The notes: generated from the sequence alone by a model not told the origin. Shown: positions 16,482 to 25,169, numbered from the stretch's first letter. The stretch: DNA of 64,000 bases from Streptomyces lavendulae subsp. lavendulae (GCF_002803845.1 NZ_CP024985.1:2294001-2358000); one strand, 5' to 3'. Program-made: numbers and translations.

Positions 16482-17384
16482 GTGACCCTTTCTGTACGCA
16501 AAGTGGCGGCCGTGGCCGCGCTCAGTGCCGCCCTCGCGGGATGTGGGGGCGGCGCCGGCACGCCGCAGGACGGCGGCCAGGCCCGCATGGGCACCCACGC
16601 GGCGTCCGGCCCGACGGCCGCGCCCGCTTCCCCCTCCGCATCCGCATCCGCGTCCGCGTCGCCGCTGCCCGGCGCCCCGGGCCGGGCTCCGACCCTGGCC
16701 CCCGGACCGAACGGCCTGACGCCCGTCTTCGAGCGCACGCGCCAGCGCGCCGACAAGACCGTGGCCCTCACCTTCGACGCCGACATGACCTCGGACCAGG
16801 GGCCGCGGGCCGCCTCCGGGGAGCGCTTCGACAACCCGGAGCTGATCTCCACCCTCCGCCGGCTCCAGGTCCCCTCGACGGTCTTCATGACGGGCCGCTG
16901 GGCCGAGGAGTACCCGGACCAGGCGAAGTCCATCGGCACCGACCCCAACTTCGAGATCGCCAACCACTCGTACAGCCACCACGCCTTCAAGTCCCCCTGC
17001 TACGGCCTCCCCACGCTCGACGGCGACGCCGCCCGGTCGGACGTGGAGCAGGCCTTCGCGGCGTTCAGGAAGGCGGGCGCGGTCAACACGGTGCCCTACT
17101 TCCGCTTCCCCGGGGGCTGCTACGACGACCGGGCGCTGCGGGCCCTGGCACCCGCCAAGGTGACCGCCGTCCAGTGGGACGTGGTCAGCGGCGACGCCTT
17201 CGCGAAGGACCCCGACGCGGTGGCCGAGGACGTCCTGGCCGGGGTCAAGCCCGGCTCGGTCGTGGTCATGCACTGCACCCGCAGCGCGGCCCCCGTCACC
17301 GAGGAGGCCGTGCGGAAGATCGTCCCGGAGCTGCGCAAGCGCGGGTACCGCTTCGTGAAGGTGTCCGAGCTGATGGGGAAGTGA
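16482..17384 (+). CDS. Polysaccharide deacetylase (NodB-type) lipoprotein
   Basis: A 300-residue exported enzyme. The N-terminus TLSVRKVAAVAALSAALAGC is a lipoprotein signal with lipobox ALAGC, followed by a Ser/Ala-rich spacer to ~residue 75. The NodB homology domain shows LTFDADMTSD (motif 1, second Asp displaced relative to the usual TFDDG), HSYSHHAF (motif 2 metal histidines) and RFPGGCYDDR (motif 3), so it probably N-deacetylates a cell-wall or extracellular glycan such as chitooligosaccharide or peptidoglycan. GTG 16482 directly follows an AT-rich promoter-like stretch (16449-16475). Its stop lies only 4 bp from the convergent gene at 17389. Confidence 0.9.
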   Translation: MTLSVRKVAAVAALSAALAGCGGGAGTPQDGGQARMGTHAASGPTAAPASPSASASASASPLPGAPGRAPTLAPGPNGLTPVFERTRQRADKTVALTFDADMTSDQGPRAASGERFDNPELISTLRRLQVPSTVFMTGRWAEEYPDQAKSIGTDPNFEIANHSYSHHAFKSPCYGLPTLDGDAARSDVEQAFAAFRKAGAVNTVPYFRFPGGCYDDRALRALAPAKVTAVQWDVVSGDAFAKDPDAVAEDVLAGVKPGSVVVMHCTRSAAPVTEEAVRKIVPELRKRGYRFVKVSELMGK

Positions 17385-17388
17385 CGGT

Positions 17389-17610
17389 TCAGCCGGAGCA
17401 GGCGGTGCGCTGCGCGTCCTGCCATTCGCACACCGGGCACAGCACCACGCCCGGGGTCGCGACCCCGTACTCGGTGGGCCGGCCGCACTCCAGGCAGTCG
17501 GCGTACGGCGGCCCGGGCACCCGCGCGGCGGGCGCGGCGGGCGCGGGGCAGTACGAAGGGTCCTGCTGGGGCTGATCCTGCTGCGGCCGGTCCCGCTGCG
17601 GCTGGTCCAT
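17389..17610 (-). CDS. Small zinc-ribbon-like hypothetical protein
   Basis: A ~73-residue protein with a Gln/Pro/Asp-rich N-terminus and a compact C-terminal segment holding two cysteine pairs, DCLECGRPT and LCPVCEWQD, about 19 residues apart, spaced as in a zinc ribbon; a further Cys follows near the end. The function is unknown. The start is ATG 17610; a GTG two codons earlier (17616) is possible. The downstream permease-like gene at 17647 is a separate leftward unit whose stop lies just upstream. Confidence 0.6.
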   Translation of the reverse strand: MDQPQRDRPQQDQPQQDPSYCPAPAAPAARVPGPPYADCLECGRPTEYGVATPGVVLCPVCEWQDAQRTACSG

Positions 17611-17646
17611 GTCCACGAGCGTACGCGGCGGGAGCCGAGGGGCGGG

Positions 17647-18297
17647 CTACTCCCGCCGTGCGCTCAGGAGGCAGGCTGCCGTGCCCGCCGCCGCGGCGAG
17701 GAGCGCCGCCGCGGCCAGGGAACCCAGCGGGAGCGGTACGCCATCGGTGCGGGCGGCCCCGACCAGGGCGGACACCGCGCTGCGGGCCGGGGAGAACGCC
17801 GCCACCCAGGCCAGCAGGGAGCCGAGGCCGCCCGCGAGGACCGCGAGTCCGCGCCCCCGGACCAGCGGGCGGCTGCACAGCGCGCCGACGGCCGCCCCCG
17901 TCAGGGCGCACACCAGGACGGCGACCACCCCGGCGGCGGCGGTGGCGGCGGGGGGCTTCCCGCCGGGGCCGCCGCACAGCAGGGCGAAGCAGGCGCCCGC
18001 CGCGCCGGCCGTGAGCGCGCCGCCCAGGGCGGTCAGCAGGGCCGCCGCGTGCACCCGGGCCGGTCCCGCCGCGGCGGCGGCGCAGGCACGGGCCGCCGGG
18101 GGTTCGGCGCCCACGCAGATCCGGACCAGCCAGGCCGTCTGCGGGACCAGCCCGGCGGCGGCGTAGCCGAGGGAGTCCAGGGCGCGGTCCCCGGGCCGGA
18201 TGCCGACGGCCACGAAGCCGGCGTAGACGACGAGCGGGGCGATCCAGCGCTGAGAGCGCAGCAGCAGCGCGGCCTGGTAGCGCAGCAGGGCGGTCAT
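17647..18297 (-). CDS. ABC transporter membrane protein
   Basis: A 216-residue, very Ala/Leu/Gly-rich integral membrane protein with about five to six hydrophobic segments (for example WIAPLVVYAGFVAVGI, AAALLTALGGALTAGAAGA and GVVAVLVCALTGAAVGAL). It starts at ATG 18297 inside the stop of the ABC ATPase gene (ATGA overlap), so it is the membrane partner of that ATPase, probably in a small exporter. The substrate is unknown; no characteristic periplasmic domain is seen. Confidence 0.75.
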   Translation of the reverse strand: MTALLRYQAALLLRSQRWIAPLVVYAGFVAVGIRPGDRALDSLGYAAAGLVPQTAWLVRICVGAEPPAARACAAAAAGPARVHAAALLTALGGALTAGAAGACFALLCGGPGGKPPAATAAAGVVAVLVCALTGAAVGALCSRPLVRGRGLAVLAGGLGSLLAWVAAFSPARSAVSALVGAARTDGVPLPLGSLAAAALLAAAAGTAACLLSARRE

Positions 18298-19121
18298 CGC
18301 AGTTCCTCCACGGCGCGGATGTGCCAGGGCGGCCGGGCCGTGAGCAGCTCGCGCAGGACGGCGTCGGAGCGGTCGGCGTCGACGGTCAGCAGGACCCCGC
18401 CGCCGGGGGCGGGCGTGGCAGCGAGGCCGAGGGGCGGGGTGGCGCCGGGCGGCCCGACGGCGTGGACGCGGACGGACGCCGGGCGCGCCGCCCCGGCCGG
18501 GACGGCGGCGGCGACCGGCACCAGGGCTCCGGCCTCGATCCGGTGGTGGGCGTCCGGTCGGCCCGCGAGGCGCGCCGGGTCGTGGTCGACGAAGACCACC
18601 GTGCCTCCGTCCGCGGTGCGTTCGGTGACGGCCCGGTCCAGCTCGGCGCGGGCCGGGGCGTCCAGCCCGGTCCACGCCTCGTCGAGGACGAGCAGTCCCG
18701 GCCCGGCGAGCAGCGCCTGGGCGACGGCCACCTTCTGGCTGGTCCCCTTCGACAGTTCGGACAGCGGGGTGCGGGCGTACGCGGCGGCGCCGAACCGCTC
18801 CAGCCCCGCGGCTGCCCGGCGGGCCGCCTCCGCGCCCGTCAGACCGTGCACCCGGCCCAGGTGGGTCAGGTAGGAACCGGCCGTCAGGGGCAGGGCCGCC
18901 GGGAAGCGTTCGGGAACGTAGGCGGTACGGCGCGGGCGGCCCGCGACGCGGCCCTCCGTCGGGGTGTCGATCCCGGCGAGGATCCGCAGCAGCGTGGACT
19001 TGCCGCCGCCGTTGCCGCCCTCGATCCGGACCAGGGCCCCGGGCGGGAGTTCCAGGCCGACCCCGCGCAGCACCCAGGGCCGCCGCCGTCCGTAGCGGCG
19101 GCCGACCCCGGTGAGTTTCAG
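18294..19121 (-). CDS. ABC transporter ATP-binding protein, apparent CTG start
   Basis: A 275-residue ATPase with Walker A EGGNGGGKSTLLRILAG (~40), signature-like LSELSKGTSQKVAVAQ (~130; LSKGTSQK instead of the common LSGGQ), Walker B LLVLDEAWTGLD (~155) and the switch His in VFVDHDPARL. Residues ~200-275 form an extra C-terminal part. No ATG, GTG or TTG exists in frame before the domain after the upstream stop, while a CTG (19121-19119) overlaps the stop of the AIM24 gene as CTGA, exactly where a GTGA would be expected, and gives LKLTGVGRRYG. I therefore place the start there. The next gene is its membrane partner. Confidence 0.82.
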   Translation of the reverse strand: MKLTGVGRRYGRRRPWVLRGVGLELPPGALVRIEGGNGGGKSTLLRILAGIDTPTEGRVAGRPRRTAYVPERFPAALPLTAGSYLTHLGRVHGLTGAEAARRAAAGLERFGAAAYARTPLSELSKGTSQKVAVAQALLAGPGLLVLDEAWTGLDAPARAELDRAVTERTADGGTVVFVDHDPARLAGRPDAHHRIEAGALVPVAAAVPAGAARPASVRVHAVGPPGATPPLGLAATPAPGGGVLLTVDADRSDAVLRELLTARPPWHIRAVEELR

Positions 19122-19792
19122 TGGCCCGCCGCCGATTCGGTGACCTCGCTCGGCCGCACGACGACGAACCCCTCGCCGCTCAGCCTGAGCTGGACGGCCT
19201 CGCCGGAGCCGCCGCGGATCATCGAGCCGACCGACTGGGAGCGGTGCAGCCCGGTGTCCAGCGCGGCGCTCCAGCCGACGACCGCGTCGGTGTCCACGTA
19301 CACCGGTGCCTGCGGGGTCACCGGGATGATGATCGGGTGCCCGTCGCAGACGACGGCGAGCTTGCCGGTGCCGGTGAAGAGGCTGTTGAAGAGGCCGCCG
19401 CCGGTCATCCCGGCGCCCTTGACCATCTTTATCTCGTAGGACAGCGTCGGGTCGAAACACAGGACGTTGCGCCCGTTGACGGTGAAGGCGTCGCCCGGCT
19501 CGAAGTCGATGATGAAGCAGTTGCCCGACTCGTGGGCGAACCAGGCCTCGCCCTGCCCGCGTACGGACATCAGCGCCAGCCCCTCGCCGGTGACGGCGCG
19601 CTTGAGCATGCCGCCTATGCCCTGGCCCTTGCGCTCGAAGCGGAGGTCGCCGCGGAAGGCGACCATCGAGCCCTGACGGGCCAGCATCTCGCCGTTGACG
19701 GCGTACTTGACGGACTTGGCGTTCTGGAGGGTCATGCCCGGTGCGGTGGCCGGTCGGGCCAGGTTCTCGGACGCGAAAAGATCACTCTGCAT
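19118..19792 (-). CDS. AIM24 family protein
   Basis: A 224-residue beta-rich protein of the AIM24/TIGR00266-like family. Features include KYAVNGEMLARQGSMVAFRG (~30-49), a central GDAFTVNGRNVLCFDP and GGGLFNSLFTGTGKLAV. The yeast member affects mitochondrial inner-membrane organisation, but bacterial members have no settled function. ATG 19792 is the natural start. It is followed by an ABC ATPase and a membrane gene with 4-bp overlaps, so the three form an operon; a membrane-associated role is likely. It is divergent from the Pth2-like gene with a 71-bp gap. Confidence 0.85.
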   Translation of the reverse strand: MQSDLFASENLARPATAPGMTLQNAKSVKYAVNGEMLARQGSMVAFRGDLRFERKGQGIGGMLKRAVTGEGLALMSVRGQGEAWFAHESGNCFIIDFEPGDAFTVNGRNVLCFDPTLSYEIKMVKGAGMTGGGLFNSLFTGTGKLAVVCDGHPIIIPVTPQAPVYVDTDAVVGWSAALDTGLHRSQSVGSMIRGGSGEAVQLRLSGEGFVVVRPSEVTESAAGH

Positions 19793-19863
19793 GGGCCCGA
19801 TCCTCGCCCGGAGCACCCACCCGGGACATCCTCCTGAAGGCGGAGGCTGGCATCCTTGGGCGG

Positions 19864-20628
19864 ATGAGCACGAAGGACGCACCCAAGACCTCAGAGGTAC
19901 CCGCCGTCGGCGCGGACAGCCCGTTCCGGCAGGAGCACGCGGCACGCGACGAGGCGCCGCAGTTCGTCCTGCCGCTGGTCGTGCGGATCGAGAAGGCCGA
20001 TCCGCCGGCCCGGACCGACGCGCTGGAGACGGCGGCCCGCGCGGTCCTGGTGCTGCTGACGGACGAACGGGCGCACGGCGAGGGCGAGTGGGCCGAGGCC
20101 GTGCGCGACTGGCAGGACGCCCGGATCCGCAAGGTGGTGCGCAGGGCGCGCGGGGCGGAGTGGCGCAAGGCGGGGACCCTGCCGGGCGTCACGGTGCACG
20201 GCGAGCGGGCCGAGGTCCGGGTCTTCCCGCCGGTGCCGCTCGACGGGTGGCCCAAGGAGCTGGCCAAGCTGCAGGTTTCGGGCACCGACCTGGACGACCC
20301 CGATCCGGCGACCGCGCCGCCGCAGGCGCCCGCCGGGGCGGAGCTGCCCGTGCTGTGGCTGAACCCGGACCTGGACATGTCGGCCGGGAAGGCGATGGCC
20401 CAGGCCGGTCACGCGGCGCAGCTGGCCTGGTGGGAGCTGACGGGGGCCGAGCGGGACGCGTGGCGGGAGTCCGGCTTCCGGCTGGCCGTGCGCACCGCCG
20501 CGCGCGAGCGGTGGGCCGGCCTCAGCGGGAGCGGGCTGCCGGTGGTGCGCGACGCCGGGTTCACCGAGATCGCCCCCGGCTCCTGCACCGTGGTCTCGGA
20601 CCACCCGGCGCTGCGGGCCCGGCTCTGA
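19864..20628 (+). CDS. Peptidyl-tRNA hydrolase Pth2-like protein
   Basis: A 254-residue protein. The C-terminal ~110 residues contain the Pth2 signature-like segment LNPDLDMSAGKAMAQAGHAA (conserved Lys and the GH after it) and the closing GFTEIAPGSCTVV. The N-terminal ~140 residues are a charged region ahead of the catalytic domain. Pth2 enzymes free tRNA from prematurely released peptidyl-tRNA; this copy would add to the usual Pth1. ATG 19864 fits. The stop codon lies inside the 14-bp tandem repeat. Confidence 0.83.
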   Translation: MSTKDAPKTSEVPAVGADSPFRQEHAARDEAPQFVLPLVVRIEKADPPARTDALETAARAVLVLLTDERAHGEGEWAEAVRDWQDARIRKVVRRARGAEWRKAGTLPGVTVHGERAEVRVFPPVPLDGWPKELAKLQVSGTDLDDPDPATAPPQAPAGAELPVLWLNPDLDMSAGKAMAQAGHAAQLAWWELTGAERDAWRESGFRLAVRTAARERWAGLSGSGLPVVRDAGFTEIAPGSCTVVSDHPALRARL

Positions 20629-20672
20629 GCACCCGGCTCTGAGCACCGGGCTCCGAGCACCCGGCTCTGACG
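20621..20672. repeat. 14-bp tandem repeat across the pth2-like stop codon
   Basis: Units GGCTCTGAGCACCC, GGCTCTGAGCACCG, GGCTCCGAGCACCC and a partial GGCTCTGACG follow head to tail at 20621, 20635, 20649 and 20663. The first unit contains the last codons and the TGA of the Pth2-like gene; the others are downstream. Confidence 0.9.
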
Positions 20673-20817
20673 CCGGGAACCTCAAATGTTGCTCTGAACG
20701 TCCCCTCCTCACGGTTGGCCCCGCGCCGTCGGGGCCATCACACCGTCATACGGACCGGGGCACGGATGCGGGCCGGTGAGTACCGGCGGGGGCCGGCGGA
20801 AGGGGGGCGAGGGGATC

Positions 20818-22218
20818 ATGAAGCCCATGGCACGCCTGGGGGTGGGCATCGGCTGGCGGCCGGAGATCGCGGAGGCCGTGGAACGGCTCGAACACCTCGA
20901 CTGGGTCGAGGTCGTCGCCGAGAACGTCTGCCCGGGTCACCTGCCCGAGTCGTTGCTGCGGCTGCGCGAGCGCGGGGTGCGGGTCGTCCCGCACGGGGTC
21001 TCGCTGGGCCTCGGCGGCGCCGACCGGCCCGACCCGGCGAAGCTGGCCGCGCTCGGGGAGCGGGCGGTGGCCCTGGGGGCGCCCCTGGTCACCGAGCACA
21101 TCGCCTTCGTACGCACCTCCTCCCCCGTGCTGGAGGCCGGGCACCTGCTGCCGGTGCCGCGCACCCGGGACGCGCTGGACGTGCTCTGCGAGAACGTCCG
21201 GATCGCGCAGGACGCGCTGCCGGTGCCGCTGGCGCTGGAGAACATCGCCGCGCTGGTCTCCTGGCCCGGGGAGGAACTGACGGAGGCCCGGTTCCTGACG
21301 GAGCTGGTGGAACGGACCGGCGTACGGCTGCTCGTCGACGTGGCCAACCTGCACACGAACCGGGTGAACCGGGGCGAGGACCCGTCGGCGGTGCTGGACG
21401 GGATCCCGCTGGAGGCCCTCGCGTACGTGCACGTGGCCGGGGGCGTGGAGCGGGACGGCGTGTGGCACGACACCCACGCGCACCCGGTGCCGCCGGTGGT
21501 GCTCGACGTACTGGCGGCGCTGCGGGAGCGGGTGGATCCGCCGGGGGTCCTGCTGGAGCGGGACGACGACTTCCCGGCGGAGGCGGAACTGGCCGCCGAA
21601 CTGGCCCGGATCCGCGAGGTGGTGACGGTCACGGGAGCGGACGGGACCGGCCCGGCGCGCGTGGCCCCTGCGGGTACGGAGCCTCCTGACGACCCGGGGG
21701 GCATACCCGCCGCGGGGGTTCGGGCCGATGCGGAAGCCGCTCCCCGCGCGCAGGACCCCGCGGAAGAGGCGGGCGGAGAGCCCGGGGTGCGGGGCGGGGC
21801 TGCGCTCGACGCCGCCCGGACCCGCGTGGGAATCGGGCAGGCGGCCCTGCTGTCGGCCCTGGTCGCCGGTACCCCGGTGCCCGAGGGCTTCGACCGGCAG
21901 CGGATCCGGGTCCAGGCCCGGGCCCTGGCCGCCAAGCGGGCCTCGGTCGTGGCGAAGGTGGCGCCCGAGCTGCCGGGGATCCTGGGCGGGCCCGGCCCCT
22001 ACCGCGAGGCCTTCCTCGGCTACGCCCGCCGCCGCCCCATGACGTCCGGGTACCGCCGTGACGCCCTGGACTTCGCCGAGCACCTGCTGATCCAGGACCT
22101 GCCCGCCGACCCGGCCGCCCGTCGCCGGCTCACCGCCTGGTGGCGGGACCGGGCCGGGGCGCGGCCGCCGGGCCGCCTCGTGCGCTGGGCCCGCGCCCTG
22201 ACGGGGAGAGCCGCGTGA
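20818..22218 (+). CDS. DUF692 multinuclear non-heme iron oxidative enzyme (MNIO) with C-terminal extension
   Basis: A 466-residue protein whose first ~270 residues are a DUF692 TIM barrel. Characterised relatives (MbnB, TglH, ChrH) use two or three iron ions and oxygen to modify cysteines in peptides. Candidate metal ligands are in the expected places: His59 (VVPHGVSLG), Glu93-His94 (TEHIAF), Glu141-Asn142 (ALENIA), Asp174/Asn177/His179 (VDVANLHTN), His205 (YVHVAGG), Asp218/His220/His222 (HDTHAHP) and Glu247/Asp249 (LLERDDD). A Pro/Gly/Asp linker (~272-325) leads to a helical domain (~330-466) that may replace the separate partner protein (MbnC- or HvfC-like) of other MNIO systems. ATG 20818 follows a purine-rich Shine-Dalgarno. 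It overlaps the Cys-rich membrane protein gene by 4 bp (GTGA), implying a joint role. Confidence 0.88.
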   Translation: MKPMARLGVGIGWRPEIAEAVERLEHLDWVEVVAENVCPGHLPESLLRLRERGVRVVPHGVSLGLGGADRPDPAKLAALGERAVALGAPLVTEHIAFVRTSSPVLEAGHLLPVPRTRDALDVLCENVRIAQDALPVPLALENIAALVSWPGEELTEARFLTELVERTGVRLLVDVANLHTNRVNRGEDPSAVLDGIPLEALAYVHVAGGVERDGVWHDTHAHPVPPVVLDVLAALRERVDPPGVLLERDDDFPAEAELAAELARIREVVTVTGADGTGPARVAPAGTEPPDDPGGIPAAGVRADAEAAPRAQDPAEEAGGEPGVRGGAALDAARTRVGIGQAALLSALVAGTPVPEGFDRQRIRVQARALAAKRASVVAKVAPELPGILGGPGPYREAFLGYARRRPMTSGYRRDALDFAEHLLIQDLPADPAARRRLTAWWRDRAGARPPGRLVRWARALTGRAA

Positions 22219-23318
22219 ACACCGTCGCCATCGCCGTCTGGGCCGCCGTCCTCGGCTCCAGCGCGCTGCTGCTGCGCGCCCTGTTCCGGGCGCGGCCCCG
22301 GGTGCCCGGGGCCTCGCCCACCCTGCACGACCTGTCGGAGGCCGCTTTCCTGGCGGGCGGTCCCGGCACGGTCGTCGACGCCGCGCTCGTCTCGCTGCTG
22401 GGCGACGGCCGGCTGGCGGGCGGCGGCCCCGGCATCGTCCAGGCGCGGCCCGGGGCGCTGGGCACCGACCCGGCGGAGCGCGCCGTGCTGCTGGCGCTGC
22501 GGCAGGCCCCCTCGGGGTGGCTGTACCAGGTGCGCTACGCCGCCATGCTCGACCCCGCCGTCCAGGAGACCGGGGACGGGCTGGCGGCCCGCGGGCTGAT
22601 CGCCCCGCCCGGCACGGGGCGCGGACTGCGGCGCTGGGGGATGGTCCAGGCCCTGGTGTGCGGGATGCTGGTGCCGGTGTCGCTGCCGCTGACCTTCGTG
22701 GCGTGGGCGCTGGACCCGGCACCCCAGGTGCCGTTCATCCTCAAGGTGCTGCCCGCGCTGCTGGCCGGGATCGCCGTCGGCGTCATGTGCGCGAAGCGGG
22801 CCGGACGGCGGATCACCCCGGCGGGCCGGGCGGCGCTGGCCGGGATGCGGGCGCGGTACGCGGGTGACCCGGCGGAGCACGTGCAGACGGCCCTGTTCGG
22901 GCTGCGCGGCCTGCGGGATCCGGACCTGCGGGGGAAGCTGCTGCCCGCCGCCCGGAGCACGCGGCTGGCCGCGGCCCAGGCGCGGGCCCGTACGTCCACC
23001 CGGTCGCACGGCTCGCGCACGTCGTACGCCTCGTCGGCGTCGTCATCGTCATCGTCGTCCTCCGCCGACGTCCTCCCGGTGCTCTGGTGCGCCGCGGGCG
23101 ACGGCGGCTCCTCCGGCGGTTCGGGCGGCTGCGGTTCCTCGGGCAGCGGCTGCGGAGGGTCCTCCGGATCGAGCTGCGGCGGCGGTTCGAGCTGTGGCAG
23201 CAGTGGTTCGAGCTGTTCCGGCAGCAGTTCGAGCTGCGGCGGCAGCAGCAGCTCCAGCTGTTCCGGCAGCAGTTCCAGCTGTGGCAGCAGCAGCTCCAGC
23301 TGTGGCAGCAGTTCCTGA
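22215..23318 (+). CDS. TIGR04222-type membrane protein with Cys/Ser/Gly-rich tail
   Basis: A 367-residue membrane protein. An N-terminal hydrophobic helix (~3-22) precedes a soluble region (~30-140, with [20 protein letters not shown]). Two further membrane helices follow (~141-166 and ~170-193), then a basic segment. From ~275 the chain is almost only Ser, Gly and Cys: ten Cys at 292, 306, 313, 321, 327, 334, 341, 349, 356 and 363, about one per seven residues, ending in CGSSS. The architecture matches the TIGR04222 family found beside DUF692 genes in Streptomyces. Translation is coupled to the MNIO, which makes the tail a plausible substrate for cysteine modification, or a metal-binding or disulfide-rich surface. 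Function is not established. Confidence 0.85.
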   Translation: MNTVAIAVWAAVLGSSALLLRALFRARPRVPGASPTLHDLSEAAFLAGGPGTVVDAALVSLLGDGRLAGGGPGIVQARPGALGTDPAERAVLLALRQAPSGWLYQVRYAAMLDPAVQETGDGLAARGLIAPPGTGRGLRRWGMVQALVCGMLVPVSLPLTFVAWALDPAPQVPFILKVLPALLAGIAVGVMCAKRAGRRITPAGRAALAGMRARYAGDPAEHVQTALFGLRGLRDPDLRGKLLPAARSTRLAAAQARARTSTRSHGSRTSYASSASSSSSSSSADVLPVLWCAAGDGGSSGGSGGCGSSGSGCGGSSGSSCGGGSSCGSSGSSCSGSSSSCGGSSSSSCSGSSSSCGSSSSSCGSSS

Positions 23319-23385
23319 TCCCGCGTACGGCAACCGGGGGTAGCGGCGGCGACACCCGGGCGCGGGCCTGTACAGCGGTACGCCC

Positions 23386-23414
23386 TTGACATCTCATCGG
23401 ATCGGACGATGAGA
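23386..23414 (+). promoter_or_regulatory. Promoter -35 with palindromic operator
   Basis: A consensus -35 TTGACA (23386-23391) is followed at once by a perfect 8-bp inverted repeat TCTCATCG (23392-23399) and CGATGAGA (23407-23414), spacer 7 nt. The palindrome covers the spacer and -10 region, ending 13 bp before the ATG at 23428, a typical repressor position. The -10 itself is poor (ATGAGA or GATGAG). Confidence 0.65.
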
Positions 23415-23427
23415 CGAAGGGGTCGCG

Positions 23428-25059
23428 ATGCGGACGAGGCGTGCACACCGTTACGGAGCCGCCGCCGTGCTCCTCTCCCTCGCCCTGTGCGTCCCGGCCC
23501 CCGCCGCGACCGCCGCGCCCCGGGACGCCCGCACCGCCGCCGAGGACGCCGGGGCCGAGCTGGCCGCCCGCCGGGCCGGCGCCTCCCGGCTCGGCTTCGG
23601 GCCCTGCCCCGCCGCCGAGGAGTTGCCCGGGCCCGTGCGCTGCGCGGCGCTGCGGGTCCCGCTGGACTACGCCCGCCCGGGGGGCCCGCAGATCTCCCTC
23701 ACCGTCAGCCGGGTCCCGGCCACCGGCCGCGGGAACGCCGTCCGGCAGGGCTCGCTCGTGTACAACCCGGGCGGCCCCGGGGCGTCGGGGACCTACTTCC
23801 CGCTGCTCGGGGGCCGGGCCGCGTGGAGCCGGATCGCGGCCGCCTACGACCTCGTCGGCTACGCCCCGCGCGGAGTGGGCGGTCCGGCCCCGCTGTCCTG
23901 TCTGGACCCGGACGAGCGGCCGAAGGGCCCCACCCAGGTCCCGGCCGTGCCCTCACCGGCCTACAAGCGGGAGCGGCTCGCCGCCGCACGGGCCTACGCG
24001 CGGGGCTGCGCCCGGCACGCGGGCGCCGCCCTCGCGCACTACACGACCCTGGACAACGTCCGTGACCTGTACGTGCTGCGGGCCGCGCTCGGCGAGCGGC
24101 GGCTGACCTTCGTGGGGGCCTCGTACGGGACCTACCTGGGCGCGGTGTACGCGACCCGTTACCCGGACCAGGTGCGCCGCATGGTGTTCGACTCGGCCGT
24201 CGACCCCGATCCGCGCCGCGTCTGGTACCTCGACAACCTCGCCCAGGCGCCCGCCTTCGAGCGCCGCTGGGCCGATTTCCTCGCCTGGACCGCCCGGCAC
24301 CACTCCGTGTACGGGCTCGGTGCCACGCCCGGGGCGGTACGAGCGGGTTACGAGCGGGTCCGCGCGGCGGTGGCCCGGAATCCGGCGGGCGGGGTCGTGG
24401 GGACCGGCGAACTGCACGCCGCGTTCCTGCAGACGGCGTACTACGACGAGGTCTGGCCGGAGCGCGCCGCGGCCCTGGCGGCCTTCCTGCGCGGGGACGC
24501 GGGTCCGCTGACGCGGCAGGCCGCGCGCGATCCGCGGACGGCGGCGGAGGCGGAGAACGCGACCGCCGTGTACACGGCGGTGCTGTGCAACGACGCCCCG
24601 TGGCCCGCCGACTGGGAGACCTGGGACCGCGACAACACCGAACTGGCCCGCCGCGCGCCCTTCGAGACCTGGCCCAACGCCTTTCTGAACCTTCCGTGCG
24701 CCTCCTGGCCGGTGGCCGCGCGGCAACGGCCCGCCGACGTCGGGGCGGGGCCGGGGCGGCTGCCCGCCACGCTGATCGTGGCGGCGGAGCGGGACGGGGC
24801 GACCCCGTACCCGGGTGCGCTGGAGCTGCAACGGCGGCTCGGCGGCGGGGCCTCGCTGGTCACGGAGGAGGGGGCGGGCACCCACGGGGTGACCGGCGGA
24901 CGCAACGGCTGCGTGGACCGGCGGGTGGAGCGGTACCTGCTCACGGGCGCCACCCCGGGGTGGCGCGTCACGTGTGCGCCGCATCCGGAGCCCGCACCGG
25001 TGTCGCTGGACGACCGGGCAGCAAGCGCTCCCAGGGGGCTGCTGCCACCAGTCGTCTGA
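23428..25059 (+). CDS. Secreted alpha/beta hydrolase (SlpD/SlpE tripeptidyl-aminopeptidase-like)
   Basis: A 543-residue exported hydrolase. A Sec signal peptide (~1-31, cleavage near PAATAAPRD) precedes an alpha/beta hydrolase with oxyanion segment YNPGGPGASG, nucleophile elbow FVGASYGTYLG (Ser near residue 230), the acid in VAAERDGATPYPGA and the His in GAGTHGVTGGRNGCV of the TAP-like C-terminal domain. Relatives remove N-terminal tripeptides or act as general secreted peptidases/esterases. ATG 23428 has GAAGGGG 7 nt upstream. The gene has its own promoter with a palindromic operator, so expression is probably inducible. Confidence 0.88.
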   Translation: MRTRRAHRYGAAAVLLSLALCVPAPAATAAPRDARTAAEDAGAELAARRAGASRLGFGPCPAAEELPGPVRCAALRVPLDYARPGGPQISLTVSRVPATGRGNAVRQGSLVYNPGGPGASGTYFPLLGGRAAWSRIAAAYDLVGYAPRGVGGPAPLSCLDPDERPKGPTQVPAVPSPAYKRERLAAARAYARGCARHAGAALAHYTTLDNVRDLYVLRAALGERRLTFVGASYGTYLGAVYATRYPDQVRRMVFDSAVDPDPRRVWYLDNLAQAPAFERRWADFLAWTARHHSVYGLGATPGAVRAGYERVRAAVARNPAGGVVGTGELHAAFLQTAYYDEVWPERAAALAAFLRGDAGPLTRQAARDPRTAAEAENATAVYTAVLCNDAPWPADWETWDRDNTELARRAPFETWPNAFLNLPCASWPVAARQRPADVGAGPGRLPATLIVAAERDGATPYPGALELQRRLGGGASLVTEEGAGTHGVTGGRNGCVDRRVERYLLTGATPGWRVTCAPHPEPAPVSLDDRAASAPRGLLPPVV

Positions 25060-25113
25060 ACTTCCGGGCGGGGTCTCCGGCTGCGTCGATTCGGGGGCAG
25101 GGCCTCCCGATCC

Positions 25114-25149
25114 CCGGAGGCCGCTCTTGTGTCACGAGCGGCCCTCCGG
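25114..25149. terminator. Hairpin between convergent hydrolase and hemQ genes
   Basis: The arm 25114-25126 (CCGGAGGCCGCTC) pairs with 25136-25149 with one bulged base; the loop is 9 nt. It can serve both converging transcripts. Confidence 0.65.
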
Positions 25150-25169
25150 TCCTTCCCCCCAGGGGAGGT

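Noticed and set aside
22535..23446. Leftward open frames rich in Gln/Leu or Ser opposite the Cys-tail region, and a CRISPR-like look of the repeated GGCAGCAGTTC words
   Set aside because: The repeats are irregular codon-level repeats (Gly-Ser-Ser-Cys) in the forward gene; there are no spacers of uniform length.
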